Shown here: positions 16,161-23,937 of the stretch, in pieces
Position numbering within the stretch: the stretch's first letter is position 1
How the letters are laid out: each line of letters begins with the position of its first letter
DNA from: Saprospiraceae bacterium UBA2329
GTDB lineage: Bacteria; Bacteroidota; Bacteroidia; Chitinophagales; Saprospiraceae
Assembly (NCBI GenBank): GCA_002344975.1
Contig: DDUV01000034.1
Location: forward strand, 1 to 37,425
Direction of reading: 5' to 3'
Length of the DNA: 37,425 nt
Program-made: the position numbers and the translations under genes
The notes under the pieces: generated by a model
Told to the model about the DNA's origin: nothing
The model's input: only the letters and a program-made list of their open reading frames with translations
Databases searched by the model: none

Positions 16161-16198
16161 TTCCCCTGCGCCATGCCAACAGGCGTTGGTTTTCTGAT

Positions 16199-17611
16199 AT
16201 GATACAATTCATCCTCAACCAGACACTCATTGAAACCAATAAGCCGCCCGGACTCACTCTACTCGACTTTGTGCGGTACGAGGCCCACCTCTGCGGCACC
16301 AAAATCGGCTGCCGGGAGGGCGATTGCGGCGCGTGTACGGTGCTGATCGGCGCTCTGCACGGCGGTGAAATGCAGTACCAAAGCGCCACTTCCTGCCTCA
16401 CCCCGCTGGCCAATGTACACGGCCGGCATGTAGTGACCGTGGAGGGACTGAACCTGCCCGGCAAGCGGCTCAACCGGGCGCAGGAAGCGATGGTGCAACA
16501 CTCGGCCACGCAATGCGGATTTTGCACGCCGGGCTTTGTGGTGTCTTTGTGCGGCTACGCGCTGAACGTCCAAAAGGCCGATGCAGCAGGCGCTGTCGGC
16601 GCCATAGACGGCAATATCTGTCGTTGCACGGGTTACAAATCCATTGAGCGGGCCGCCGGTGATCTGGCCCTGCACTTAGAAAAAAAAGACGCCGCCCATG
16701 CGCTGCCCTGGTTGGTTTCCGAAAGGTTTCTGCCCGATTACTTTACAGGCATTCCCGAACGCTTGAGCCAATTGAACAACAAGGACCGGAAACTGCATTC
16801 CGGCCACACGCCCATCGGCGGCGGCACCGACCTGTATGTGCAAAAGCACCATGAAATTCCCGACATGGAATTGCAGTTCATGGCGCGCCAAAAGCCTGCC
16901 GATGCCATCCTGTTCGATGAAAATAGCTGCACGCTGACGGCACAGGCCACCGCCACCGATCTGATGGAAGCCGCGCCACTGTCGGAAGCGGTTCCCGGCT
17001 GGAGGCAGTTTCTGAAATTAGTCTCCTCCACGCCCATCCGAAACATCGGCACCGTGGCCGGTAATATTGCCAACGCCTCCCCCATCGGCGACCTCAGCAT
17101 CATGCTGCTGGCCGTCGGCGCGCGCCTGACTTTGGTGGATGAAAGTTTGTCAACGGAGCGGGAAATCGCCTTGGACGGCTTGTATCTCGATTACAAAAAA
17201 TTGGACAAAACGCCTGCCGAAATCATCCGCCGTATCCGGTTTGACATTCCCCGAAAGGGGCAGTTTTTCAACTTTGAAAAAGTGTGCAAACGCCAATATT
17301 TGGACATCGCCTCGGTGAATACGGCGCTCTTGGTGACGGTTGAAAATGAAAAAATCACCACCGCCCGTTGCTCCATAGGCGGCGTGGCCCCGATTCCCAA
17401 ATACCTGCGCGAGACGAGCCGTTTTCTGGAAGGCCGTTCACTGTCTGCCGAAACCGTCCGGCAGGCCCTTGCCGTGTTGCAAACCGAAATCTCACCCATC
17501 AGCGACGTGCGCGGCACAGCCGAGTATAAACACCTGTTGGCCAAACAGTTATTCTGTGCGCATTTCGTGGAGTTGTTCCCGCAAACCATCAAAATGGAAG
17601 ACCTGCTATGA
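16199..17611 (+). CDS. xdhA: xanthine dehydrogenase small subunit (2Fe-2S and FAD domains)
   Basis: 470 aa from the ATG at 16199; the in-frame ATG at 16148 would add a non-conserved 17-residue tail. Domains in order: plant-type 2Fe-2S ferredoxin with C32, C38, C43 and C46 in CGTKIGCREGDCGACTVL; the [2Fe-2S]-binding helical domain with CGFCTPGFV and CRCTGY; an FAD-binding domain (about 165-350, GGGTDLYV and IRNIGTVAGNIANASPIGD); and the CO-dehydrogenase flavoprotein C-terminal domain. It passes electrons from the molybdenum subunit through FeS clusters to FAD and NAD. This is the XdhA architecture of two-subunit bacterial xanthine dehydrogenases. The stop TGA overlaps the xdhB start as ATGA, so the two are translationally coupled. 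Confidence 0.93.
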   Translation: MIQFILNQTLIETNKPPGLTLLDFVRYEAHLCGTKIGCREGDCGACTVLIGALHGGEMQYQSATSCLTPLANVHGRHVVTVEGLNLPGKRLNRAQEAMVQHSATQCGFCTPGFVVSLCGYALNVQKADAAGAVGAIDGNICRCTGYKSIERAAGDLALHLEKKDAAHALPWLVSERFLPDYFTGIPERLSQLNNKDRKLHSGHTPIGGGTDLYVQKHHEIPDMELQFMARQKPADAILFDENSCTLTAQATATDLMEAAPLSEAVPGWRQFLKLVSSTPIRNIGTVAGNIANASPIGDLSIMLLAVGARLTLVDESLSTEREIALDGLYLDYKKLDKTPAEIIRRIRFDIPRKGQFFNFEKVCKRQYLDIASVNTALLVTVENEKITTARCSIGGVAPIPKYLRETSRFLEGRSLSAETVRQALAVLQTEISPISDVRGTAEYKHLLAKQLFCAHFVELFPQTIKMEDLL

Positions 17612-19872
17612 TCAATATAGATGCTGAAAACCATGTGCGGGGTCGCTCTGTCTATCTCGACGACATTCCCGAACTGCAAGGCACTTTGTACGCGCTGCCT
17701 TTCGACCTGCCGACCGCGCACGCCCACATCACGAGTTTGCACTTAGACAAAGCCCGCGCCCTGCCCGGCGTGGCGGCCATCCTCACGGCAGCCGATATTC
17801 CCGGCGAAAACCAGATCGGCGGCATCCTTCCCGACGAGCCGCTTTTCGCAGAAGGCGAGGTACATTTTTGGGGCCAACCGGTCGGTTTGATCGTGGCAGA
17901 CTCCGATCATATTTGCCGAAAGGCCGCCCGGCTCATCGAGGCCGAATACGAGGCATTGCCTGTGGTGACCGACCCCAGAGAGGCACAGCAACTGGGGCGC
18001 CTCATCTGTCCGCCGCGCACTTTTGTCATCGGCGATACTGCCGGGGCCTGGAGCCAATGCGCGCACATTTTTGAAGGTCAAACCGCTGTGAACGGGCAGG
18101 AACACCTCTACATCGAGGCGCATGGTGCGTATGCCCGCATGAAGGAAGACGGCTCGGTCATCATTTCTTCCTCCACGCAGGGACCAACGGCGGTGCAGCG
18201 AACGGTGGCCAAAGTATTAGACCTGCCCATGCACAAAGTGGAAGTGGACACCGTGCGGCTCGGCGGCGGTTTTGGGGGCAAGGAAGATCAGGCAACGGGC
18301 TGGGCGGTGATGGCCGCATTGGCTGCCCAACACCTGCAAGGCCCCGTCAAATTGGTGCTGCACCGCTTGGACGACATGCGCATGACCGGCAAACGGCATC
18401 CCTACGAGGCCGATTTCAAAATAGGTTTGGACGAGCATTTGCGCATCATCGCCTGGGAAGTGACGCATTATCAAAATGCCGGGGCTGCCGCCGACCTCTC
18501 CACCGCGGTGATGGAACGTACACTGTTTCACTCCACCAATGCCTACCACATACCCAATGTGCGCGCCACGGCCTACAGTTGCAAAACCAACCTGCCGCCC
18601 AACACGGCTTTTCGCGGGTTCGGCGGGCCGCAGGGCAAGTTCGTCATCGAGGCGGCCATAGCGCTGGCTGCGGAACGGATAGGCGTCAGCGCGGCGGAGA
18701 TTCAACAGGCCAATCTGCTGCGCGACGGCGACGAAATGCCTTACGGCCAAATCATGCAGCAAACACAGGCCCGCAGCACTTGGGCAGCCTGTATGGAACG
18801 CTATAATTACACCGGACAACGGGAGCGCGTGCAGGCTTTTAACGAACAAAACACCCGTTACAAAAAAGGCATGGCCGTGCAGCCCATCTGCTTCGGCATT
18901 TCGTTTACCAACACCATGATGAACCACGCCCGCGCATTGGTACACATCTATCAGGACGGCAGCGTGGTGGTCAGTACCGGCGCGGTGGAAATGGGGCAGG
19001 GCGTGAACACCAAGTTGGTGCAGGTGGCCGCGCAATCGCTGGGCATCTCGCCGGGCAGAGTGCGCATTGAATCCACCAATACCCTGCGCGTGGCCAATAC
19101 CTCGCCTACGGCAGCCAGCGCGGGCGCCGACCTCAACGGCAAAGCGCTCCAAACTGCCTGCGCCGCTTTGATGGAAAGACTGAAAAAAGTAGCCGAAGCC
19201 GCTCTCGGCCACAGCGATGTTGCCATCCAAAACGAGGTGGTCATGGCCGGCGGAAAGCCCTCGGAACTTGGCTGGGAGCAATTGGTACTGATGGCGCACC
19301 AGCAAAGGGTATCGCTGAGCGAAAACGGGCACTATGCCACGCCGCTTATTCATTTTGATAAAAGCAAGGAAAAGGGCCATCCCTTCGCCTATCACGTTTA
19401 CGGCACGGCCATCACCATCGTCACGGTGGACTGCCTGCGCGGCACTTATACCTTTGACAGTGTGGACGTTGTACACGATTTCGGGAACAGCATGAATATG
19501 GCGGTTGATCTGGGGCAGATTGAGGGCGGCTTGGTGCAGGGCATCGGCTGGATGACGCTGGAAGAGGTGGCCTACAATGCGCAGGGCCGCCTGTTGTCGA
19601 ACGCGCTTTCTACCTACAAAATCCCCGACATCTATTCTGTTCCAAAATCCATCCGCATTGCGTCCTTGGAAACCGAGGGGCACGACTTGGCCATTCTCAA
19701 ATCGAAAGCTGTGGGCGAGCCGCCGCTGATGTACGGTTTGGGCGCATATTTCGCCATTCGGGAGGCCATTCGCGCCTTCAATCCGGGAGCAGACCTGAAG
19801 GTGGACGCGCCCTACACGCCCGAAAAAGTGCTGTTGGATTTGTATCGTTCCCCAAGCTCGCAAGGCACATGA
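17608..19872 (+). CDS. xdhB: xanthine dehydrogenase molybdopterin-binding subunit
   Basis: 754 aa. An N-terminal aldehyde oxidase/xanthine dehydrogenase a/b hammerhead domain (GRSVYLDDIPELQGTLYALP, about 11-30) is followed by the molybdopterin-binding domain. Landmarks are GGGFGGKED (about 218), the substrate-channel Arg motif FRGFGGPQGKFVIE (about 335), GAVEMGQGVNTK (about 457) and the catalytic Glu in KAVGEPPLMYGLGAYFAIRE (about 699). The GEPP context and the FRGFGGPQ loop favour xanthine/hypoxanthine over aldehydes. The enzyme would oxidise hypoxanthine and xanthine to urate in the cytoplasm. It starts in an ATGA overlap with xdhA and ends in another ATGA overlap with the membrane-protein gene. 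No uricase or purine transporter is in view. Confidence 0.93.
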   Translation: MINIDAENHVRGRSVYLDDIPELQGTLYALPFDLPTAHAHITSLHLDKARALPGVAAILTAADIPGENQIGGILPDEPLFAEGEVHFWGQPVGLIVADSDHICRKAARLIEAEYEALPVVTDPREAQQLGRLICPPRTFVIGDTAGAWSQCAHIFEGQTAVNGQEHLYIEAHGAYARMKEDGSVIISSSTQGPTAVQRTVAKVLDLPMHKVEVDTVRLGGGFGGKEDQATGWAVMAALAAQHLQGPVKLVLHRLDDMRMTGKRHPYEADFKIGLDEHLRIIAWEVTHYQNAGAAADLSTAVMERTLFHSTNAYHIPNVRATAYSCKTNLPPNTAFRGFGGPQGKFVIEAAIALAAERIGVSAAEIQQANLLRDGDEMPYGQIMQQTQARSTWAACMERYNYTGQRERVQAFNEQNTRYKKGMAVQPICFGISFTNTMMNHARALVHIYQDGSVVVSTGAVEMGQGVNTKLVQVAAQSLGISPGRVRIESTNTLRVANTSPTAASAGADLNGKALQTACAALMERLKKVAEAALGHSDVAIQNEVVMAGGKPSELGWEQLVLMAHQQRVSLSENGHYATPLIHFDKSKEKGHPFAYHVYGTAITIVTVDCLRGTYTFDSVDVVHDFGNSMNMAVDLGQIEGGLVQGIGWMTLEEVAYNAQGRLLSNALSTYKIPDIYSVPKSIRIASLETEGHDLAILKSKAVGEPPLMYGLGAYFAIREAIRAFNPGADLKVDAPYTPEKVLLDLYRSPSSQGT

Positions 19873-20360
19873 GCGAACGCTGGAAGATCATTTTGAAAAA
19901 CCACCTCGGCGGCGGCCTCATCTATATGTGCGGCGATGCGGTGGCGGCGCTCATTACCGGGGAGTTCGGTATGCTGCGGGCGTTGGGCGTGTTTGTCATC
20001 GGCGCCGGGCTGTATGGCTTCGAGATACCCCGCTATTTTCGCTGGATAGAATCAAAAATGGCCGGCGTGCCCGACAAGCGCAGGGCGGCACTCAAAACGG
20101 GTCTGGCATTGGTGTATTTCAACCCCCTGTGGATTGCGCGCCATCTGTGTTTAGTGTATTTGGTTTCGGGCAAAACGGGTGAAATCGGGTGGCAGCTATT
20201 GCGCATCAGCGGCCTGTCGTTTTTGATCAATATTCCGGTGTCTATTGTAGCCAACTACCTCATTCAGAACAAAGTACCCCTGCGATACCGCTTCTGGGTC
20301 AGCGCCCTGTTTTCCGGTTTGATGGCCATTTATTATTCGATGAGCAGCGCATGGTTTTAG
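19869..20360 (+). CDS. unrecognised membrane protein inside the xdh operon
   Basis: 163 aa with three to four hydrophobic spans: LGGGLIYMCGDAVAALITGE, LRALGVFVIGAGLYGFEIPR, ISGLSFLINIPVSIVANYLI and FWVSALFSGLMAIYYSMSS. Between them are basic cytoplasmic-looking loops (FRWIESKMAGVPDKRRAALK). I do not recognise the family; a distant likeness to small Mpv17/PMP22-type channel proteins in span order is too weak to call. It begins in an ATGA overlap with xdhB and overlaps the xdhC start by 10 bases, so it is translated as an integral part of the operon. Possible roles are purine or urate passage, or membrane anchoring of the enzyme or of its maturation factor; all are inference from context. Confidence 0.75.
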   Translation: MSERWKIILKNHLGGGLIYMCGDAVAALITGEFGMLRALGVFVIGAGLYGFEIPRYFRWIESKMAGVPDKRRAALKTGLALVYFNPLWIARHLCLVYLVSGKTGEIGWQLLRISGLSFLINIPVSIVANYLIQNKVPLRYRFWVSALFSGLMAIYYSMSSAWF

Positions 20361-21280
20361 CATTTTACACCTCTCTGACGGAAGCGCTGCGCCGCGAAGG
20401 CCGGGCTGTATTGATGGTCGTGACGGAGAGCACCGGCAGCAGTCCGGGCAGGCGCGGCTTCAAAATGTGGGTTTCCCCGACGGGCATGAACGGCACCGTC
20501 GGGGGCGGCATCATGGAACACAAGTGGGTGGAATACGCTCGCAGTCTGTTGTCGGGGCCGGCGTTTGCGCCTTTTTCCAAGTTGCAGATACACGATAAAT
20601 CGCCCGGCACCGACCGCTCCGGTTTGATCTGTTCCGGGCGGCAAACCATTGCTTTTTACGATGTCGGCGCGGGCCAGATTCCGTTGTTGGAATCAGCCGG
20701 GCAGCCGCCGGGCCTGGCGCTGACTTATACGGAGGCCGGCATTTTTGCGGAAGCGCCTTTTGCTTCGGGCGCCGGGTGGCAATACACCGACGCGCCGGCT
20801 CCGGCACACCGGGTGTACATCATCGGCGGGGGGCATGTGAGTCGGGCGCTGTGCGAGGTGTTGTCGCGGCTCGATTTTGAAATCCACGTTTTCGACAACC
20901 GGGAGCAACTCAACACCCTGATGGACAACCCTTTTGCGCATAGCCGCACGGTAGTGGAATACGAGCGATTGGCCGATCACATACCGCCGGAGCCGCACAG
21001 TTTTGTAGTCATCATGTCGTTTGGCTATCGCAGCGACGAGGCCGCACTGCGGGCTTTGTTGCATCTGGATTTCGGCTACATCGGCATGATGGGCAGCAAG
21101 GCCAAGGTGAAAGCCATGTTCGATCAGTTGTTGGCAGAGGGCATCGCGCCGGAGCGCCTGCAACGCATTTTTGCGCCCATCGGATTGGACATCAAAAGCG
21201 AAACGGCAGAAGAGATAGCCGTCAGCGTGGCGGCGCAGTTGATAGCGGCGAAAAACAGGCCGGTTTTCCGAGACAGTTGA
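20351..21280 (+). CDS. xdhC: XdhC/CoxI family molybdenum cofactor maturation factor
   Basis: 309 aa from the ATG at 20351, which lies 10 bases inside the end of the preceding gene. The frame is open upstream, but that part is the preceding gene's DNA in another frame. The N-terminal XdhC/CoxI domain has TESTGSSPGRRGFKM (about 25-39), VGGGIMEHKW (about 50-59) and the Cys94 segment GLICSGRQTI. The C-terminal Rossmann domain begins RVYIIGGGHVSRALCEVLSR (about 154) and ends GMMGSKAKV. XdhC binds molybdenum cofactor, promotes its sulfuration and hands it to the apo-XdhB subunit. Being last in a four-gene overlapping operon fits this assembly role. Confidence 0.92.
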   Translation: MVLAFYTSLTEALRREGRAVLMVVTESTGSSPGRRGFKMWVSPTGMNGTVGGGIMEHKWVEYARSLLSGPAFAPFSKLQIHDKSPGTDRSGLICSGRQTIAFYDVGAGQIPLLESAGQPPGLALTYTEAGIFAEAPFASGAGWQYTDAPAPAHRVYIIGGGHVSRALCEVLSRLDFEIHVFDNREQLNTLMDNPFAHSRTVVEYERLADHIPPEPHSFVVIMSFGYRSDEAALRALLHLDFGYIGMMGSKAKVKAMFDQLLAEGIAPERLQRIFAPIGLDIKSETAEEIAVSVAAQLIAAKNRPVFRDS

Positions 21281-21429
21281 TCCTCTTACTGCAACACCAT
21301 CAGGCTATGGGTTGGTTGAGTAACGACATGCCGATGCCGGCTGTTTTTCAAGATGGCAGGCGCAGGGAAGCGGCGATTGTTTTCTTTATTTGATGGGCAA
21401 TGAAGAGATTCTCTTCGGTTTTCCTTTTT

Positions 21430-21993
21430 CTAAATTAGTGTGTGTAAATAATTTGCCGTGTCGTTCAGCCCGTTTCTTCTCAGGCAATCTAAAACTTCGT
21501 ATTCGTCTAAATCAGGATTCCGTCTGTTTAAGACCAGTTTTCTGAAAGAGTTAACTGCTACTTTTGGGTTCAGGTCTATTGTTTCAGTCAGAAAATCATC
21601 TGCATTTTTAGCTGACAGTCCAAAGGTTGAGAGATAATCTTCTGGGAAATCTTTCAAATTATTAGTGACGATAATGTTCGCATTGGTCTTGATTGCCGCT
21701 GCAAGAACATGACGGTCTTTTTCATCGGGCAATGTCAACCCCTCAATCAGAACTTCATAATTTTCAACCATCGCGTCTGGAAAAGCCAACTTTACCCAAC
21801 CTATCCTTTTCTTTATCTCTTCTTCGCTAACATTTTTTCTTCTCATTACTTCTTCCCATTCATCAAAAATGTGTTTGCTCCATTTTGGAGTGTACAAATC
21901 ATCGTGTGCAAACCAAAAAAGCAAATCACGGATTTCGATGGGGATAATTACATTCGTGTCGAGGACACATGTAAATCGAATGCTATGTATCAT
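21430..21993 (-). CDS. PIN-domain toxin (putative RNase)
   Basis: 187 aa. PIN fold with acidic active-site residues in the expected order: D12 in CVLDTNVII, Glu45-48 in FDEWEEVM, D93 in DEKDRHVLAAA and D115 in VTNNLKDF. PIN proteins of toxin-antitoxin modules cut RNA, often tRNA or mRNA, and stop growth when free of antitoxin. The start ATG overlaps the end of the upstream HTH gene by 11 bases, so the pair is translationally coupled with the antitoxin first. Codon use is AT-rich compared with the xdh operon next door, a sign of horizontal transfer. The C-terminal 60 residues (after the PIN core) are helical and may be the antitoxin contact; that is inference. Confidence 0.85.
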   Translation of the reverse strand: MIHSIRFTCVLDTNVIIPIEIRDLLFWFAHDDLYTPKWSKHIFDEWEEVMRRKNVSEEEIKKRIGWVKLAFPDAMVENYEVLIEGLTLPDEKDRHVLAAAIKTNANIIVTNNLKDFPEDYLSTFGLSAKNADDFLTETIDLNPKVAVNSFRKLVLNRRNPDLDEYEVLDCLRRNGLNDTANYLHTLI

Positions 21994-22438
21994 ACAAACC
22001 AGATTCTTCGTCCGCGTTCATTATTTTGATAAGGAGTTCCTGCTGCCGTGCTTTCATCTTTTTCTTATATGCCATTACATCCTCAAACTTTACCCTTCTG
22101 TGCTTTCCAATTTTTGTGTACTCGATTTCTCCTTCTTCAAGCAACTTTATCAAATGAGGCCGGGAACACCCAAGCAAGTCCGCAGCAGCTTGGGTAGTCA
22201 TTTCGGTCGCTATCGGGACTATTGAAATAGGCTTTCCCTGACTTGTGACTTTCAGGATTTTGGCAAGCAATTTCAACGCATTAAGAGGTATCCGAATCTT
22301 CTCTCGTGTTTCTTCTATTTCTATTTCAGGATTGTCTTTTCGAAGGCCTTCAAGGATTTCTGCGAGGGCGTTGTAAGATTCCATTGCCACCCTCTGTTCT
22401 TCTTTCGAAGGTTTGGTAATATCTGCTAATTGTTCCAT
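21983..22438 (-). CDS. HTH (excisionase/MerR-like) antitoxin of the PIN toxin
   Basis: 151 aa. Residues 80-125 form an excisionase-type helix-turn-helix with wing: MTTQAAADLLGCSRPHLIKL followed by LEEGEIEYTKIGKHRRVKFE. Residues 1-75 are helical (SYNALAEILEGLRKDNPEIE, IPLNALKLLAKILKV). This HTH_17 plus helical extension layout is the usual antitoxin partner of PIN toxins of the adjacent type. It should bind its own promoter to repress the module and neutralise the toxin through its C-terminal tail (LIKIMNADEESGLYDT). The tail overlaps the PIN start. AT-rich codon use is shared with the toxin and the nuclease beyond. Confidence 0.85.
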   Translation of the reverse strand: MEQLADITKPSKEEQRVAMESYNALAEILEGLRKDNPEIEIEETREKIRIPLNALKLLAKILKVTSQGKPISIVPIATEMTTQAAADLLGCSRPHLIKLLEEGEIEYTKIGKHRRVKFEDVMAYKKKMKARQQELLIKIMNADEESGLYDT

Positions 22439-22527
22439 GACTTGAATGATTGATTACAACTGCAAAAATAATCGAAATAAACGAAATTATCAAAATAATC
22501 GAAACGTTTTTTTTTCTAATTGATGAG

Positions 22528-22597
22528 AACGGTTGGCTTGCTGCCCTGCGTTGGGTTTGTGGGCTGACTGTCCGGCGGCATGGACAGCAAGGCCGTT
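22528..22597. repeat. imperfect structured inverted repeat
   Basis: AACGG (22528-22532) plus CTTGCTG (22537-22543) are complementary to CAGCAAG (22585-22591) plus CCGTT (22593-22597), with bulged bases between the blocks. Nested or competing pairings are GCCC (22543-22546) / GGGC (22561-22564) and CTGTCC (22568-22573) / GGACAG (22582-22587). It is G+C-rich within AT-rich surroundings, between the TA module and the nuclease gene. Confidence 0.6.
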
Positions 22598-22609
22598 GTT
22601 ATATCATTT

Positions 22610-23551
22610 TTATCCTCCAATATTTTTCAAGGCTTCAATAACCAGATATTTAGTTTCCTCAAAGTCTTGGCTGTCCTTTATGTTCAATTCAAAATCTCCT
22701 GTGCCAAAGTGACCGATGTTTGTCATATCTCTTCCTTGCTTTGGCATTAGCGTTATCTCTGCCGGGCTTAGTTTCAAATATAGGGTTATTTTATTTTTGT
22801 ACGTTTGGAGGCACACGAAGTTCTGACTTGTTTTATAGGCAATATAATGTTTCTTTGGTGTCTCTTCAATCGAATTGTCCAATTCGATAATGAAATCTCG
22901 AATTTCATTAAAGAGTTCCAGCATCGTTGTACTTAAACCTTCTGTGTGTTGCTCAATTGTATAGGTTGCTGTCTTTCTTGTTATCGCAGCCTTTCTACTC
23001 GCCTCAACCATTACTGGGTTTTTCAGGGTGCTTTCTGTTATGTCTTGTTGCGTTACTGTCTTTGTCCGACGGTAAACTTCATCAATACTTAGGATACCAT
23101 TTTCATATATTTTATATTGCCAAAGTTCAATATTGGCCCCCATTACTTGTACAGCATGCAGATCATATTTTTTATATTCAGGGGCGAGACAGATAACACG
23201 AATGTCTGACCAATCAACTTCGACTTCTTTACCAAATGCTTTGTTAGCTGCAATTTGAAAATCTCCTTTATGGTCTTTAATCCAATGCAAGTAATACAGA
23301 CTTTGGTTTATGAGTTCTGAAGATGCTACTTTTTTATATTCTATAATTACTGGATTGGAGTCCTCGGATATTGCTAATGTATCAATTCTTCCAGAATGGA
23401 TATTTCCTGTCGAAAACTCAGAGGCTATCAATTTGCAATTAAATATAGTTATGAGATTATTTTCGACAAGTCTTTGCAAGTCCTTCTCCACTTTAAAATC
23501 AATCGGTTTTACCCGCTTGACTACGCCTTTGTCAATTTCAAAGATTGCCAT
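22610..23551 (-). CDS. PD-(D/E)XK nuclease-like protein with C-terminal DUF5655
   Basis: 313 aa. The N-terminal half reads as a NucS/DUF91-like PD-(D/E)XK fold: D57 in HSGRIDTLAI and E71-x-K73 in PVIIEYKK are the catalytic D...ExK triad, followed by SELINQSLYYLHWI. The C-terminal half (about 195-313, YIAYKTSQNFVCLQTYKNKI, TNIGHFGTGDFELNI) matches DUF5655. Such proteins are common in mobile and defence-rich regions, but the substrate is not known; single- or double-stranded DNA cleavage is inferred from the fold. It is monocistronic, AT-rich and adjacent to the TA pair. The next gene on that side is separated by 386 bases. Confidence 0.75.
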   Translation of the reverse strand: MAIFEIDKGVVKRVKPIDFKVEKDLQRLVENNLITIFNCKLIASEFSTGNIHSGRIDTLAISEDSNPVIIEYKKVASSELINQSLYYLHWIKDHKGDFQIAANKAFGKEVEVDWSDIRVICLAPEYKKYDLHAVQVMGANIELWQYKIYENGILSIDEVYRRTKTVTQQDITESTLKNPVMVEASRKAAITRKTATYTIEQHTEGLSTTMLELFNEIRDFIIELDNSIEETPKKHYIAYKTSQNFVCLQTYKNKITLYLKLSPAEITLMPKQGRDMTNIGHFGTGDFELNIKDSQDFEETKYLVIEALKNIGG

Positions 23552-23937
23552 ATTTTACTTTTTATAATTTGTTGTACCCCCATTTGCCGTAGGCGCCCCT
23601 TCCGCCCCTCTACCTTCTCTCCAACCGCAACCGCCCCCCGCATCCAGTTTTTTTCACAAGACTCCACACCGGATTCGGCTGTGCAAAACTAATGGAAATT
23701 GGAGAGAAAGTCAACTGCGCTATACAAAAACTTTTTCACAGGTTGAGCCTGTCAAAAGGGCTTGGCGCCCGGTCAGCCCCGATTCGGGTAATGAGCGTAT
23801 ATGTTCCTGCTGGTGTAAGGTCTGGACGGGTACAAACCAGCACCGTTTACAGCCCTCTGCTCCTTGCGAAAATCAAAAAACGAGAAAAAATTAAAAAATT
23901 AGTTGTATAACGTATTTTTTAGTTATACCTTTGCCAC
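23552..23937. other. 386-base intergenic region, edge of the AT-rich island
   Basis: No convincing gene. It contains a C-rich stretch on the + strand (23575-23645), a hairpin TGCTGGT (23808-23814) / ACCAGCA (23836-23842), a GGTTGAGCCTGTC segment (23741-23753) of a kind often repeated between Bacteroidota genes, and the promoter/palindrome of the next operon at 23903-23933. Confidence 0.6.
23903..23933 (+). promoter_or_regulatory. promoter of the TPR-blaI-blaR1 operon with overlapping palindrome
   Basis: TTG (23903-23905), 20 bases, then TACCTTTG (23926-23933) fit the Bacteroidota -33/-7 consensus. A perfect inverted repeat GTATAAC (23905-23911) / GTTATAC (23922-23928) spaced by 10 bases overlaps both promoter elements. 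That is where a repressor would block polymerase; the operon encodes a BlaI-type repressor. The TSS expected from the -7 element is at or next to the ATG (23938), so the transcript may be leaderless. Confidence 0.65.

Noticed and set aside
18217..19863. 548-codon open frame on the minus strand
   Set aside because: Antisense shadow of xdhB; the translated sequence is Arg/His-rich with no domain pattern.
22528..22597. Calling the folded repeat a true integron attC site
   Set aside because: A GTTGGGT (GTTRRRY-like) is inside the structure, but no matching RYYYAAC lies at the right place on either strand, and no integrase or cassette array is seen.
21983..23551. Restriction-modification system
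   Set aside because: The nuclease-like protein has no methyltransferase or specificity partner nearby.
23692..23910. 72-codon open frame in the spacer before the TPR gene
   Set aside because: No family likeness, covers a hairpin and runs into the promoter of the next operon.
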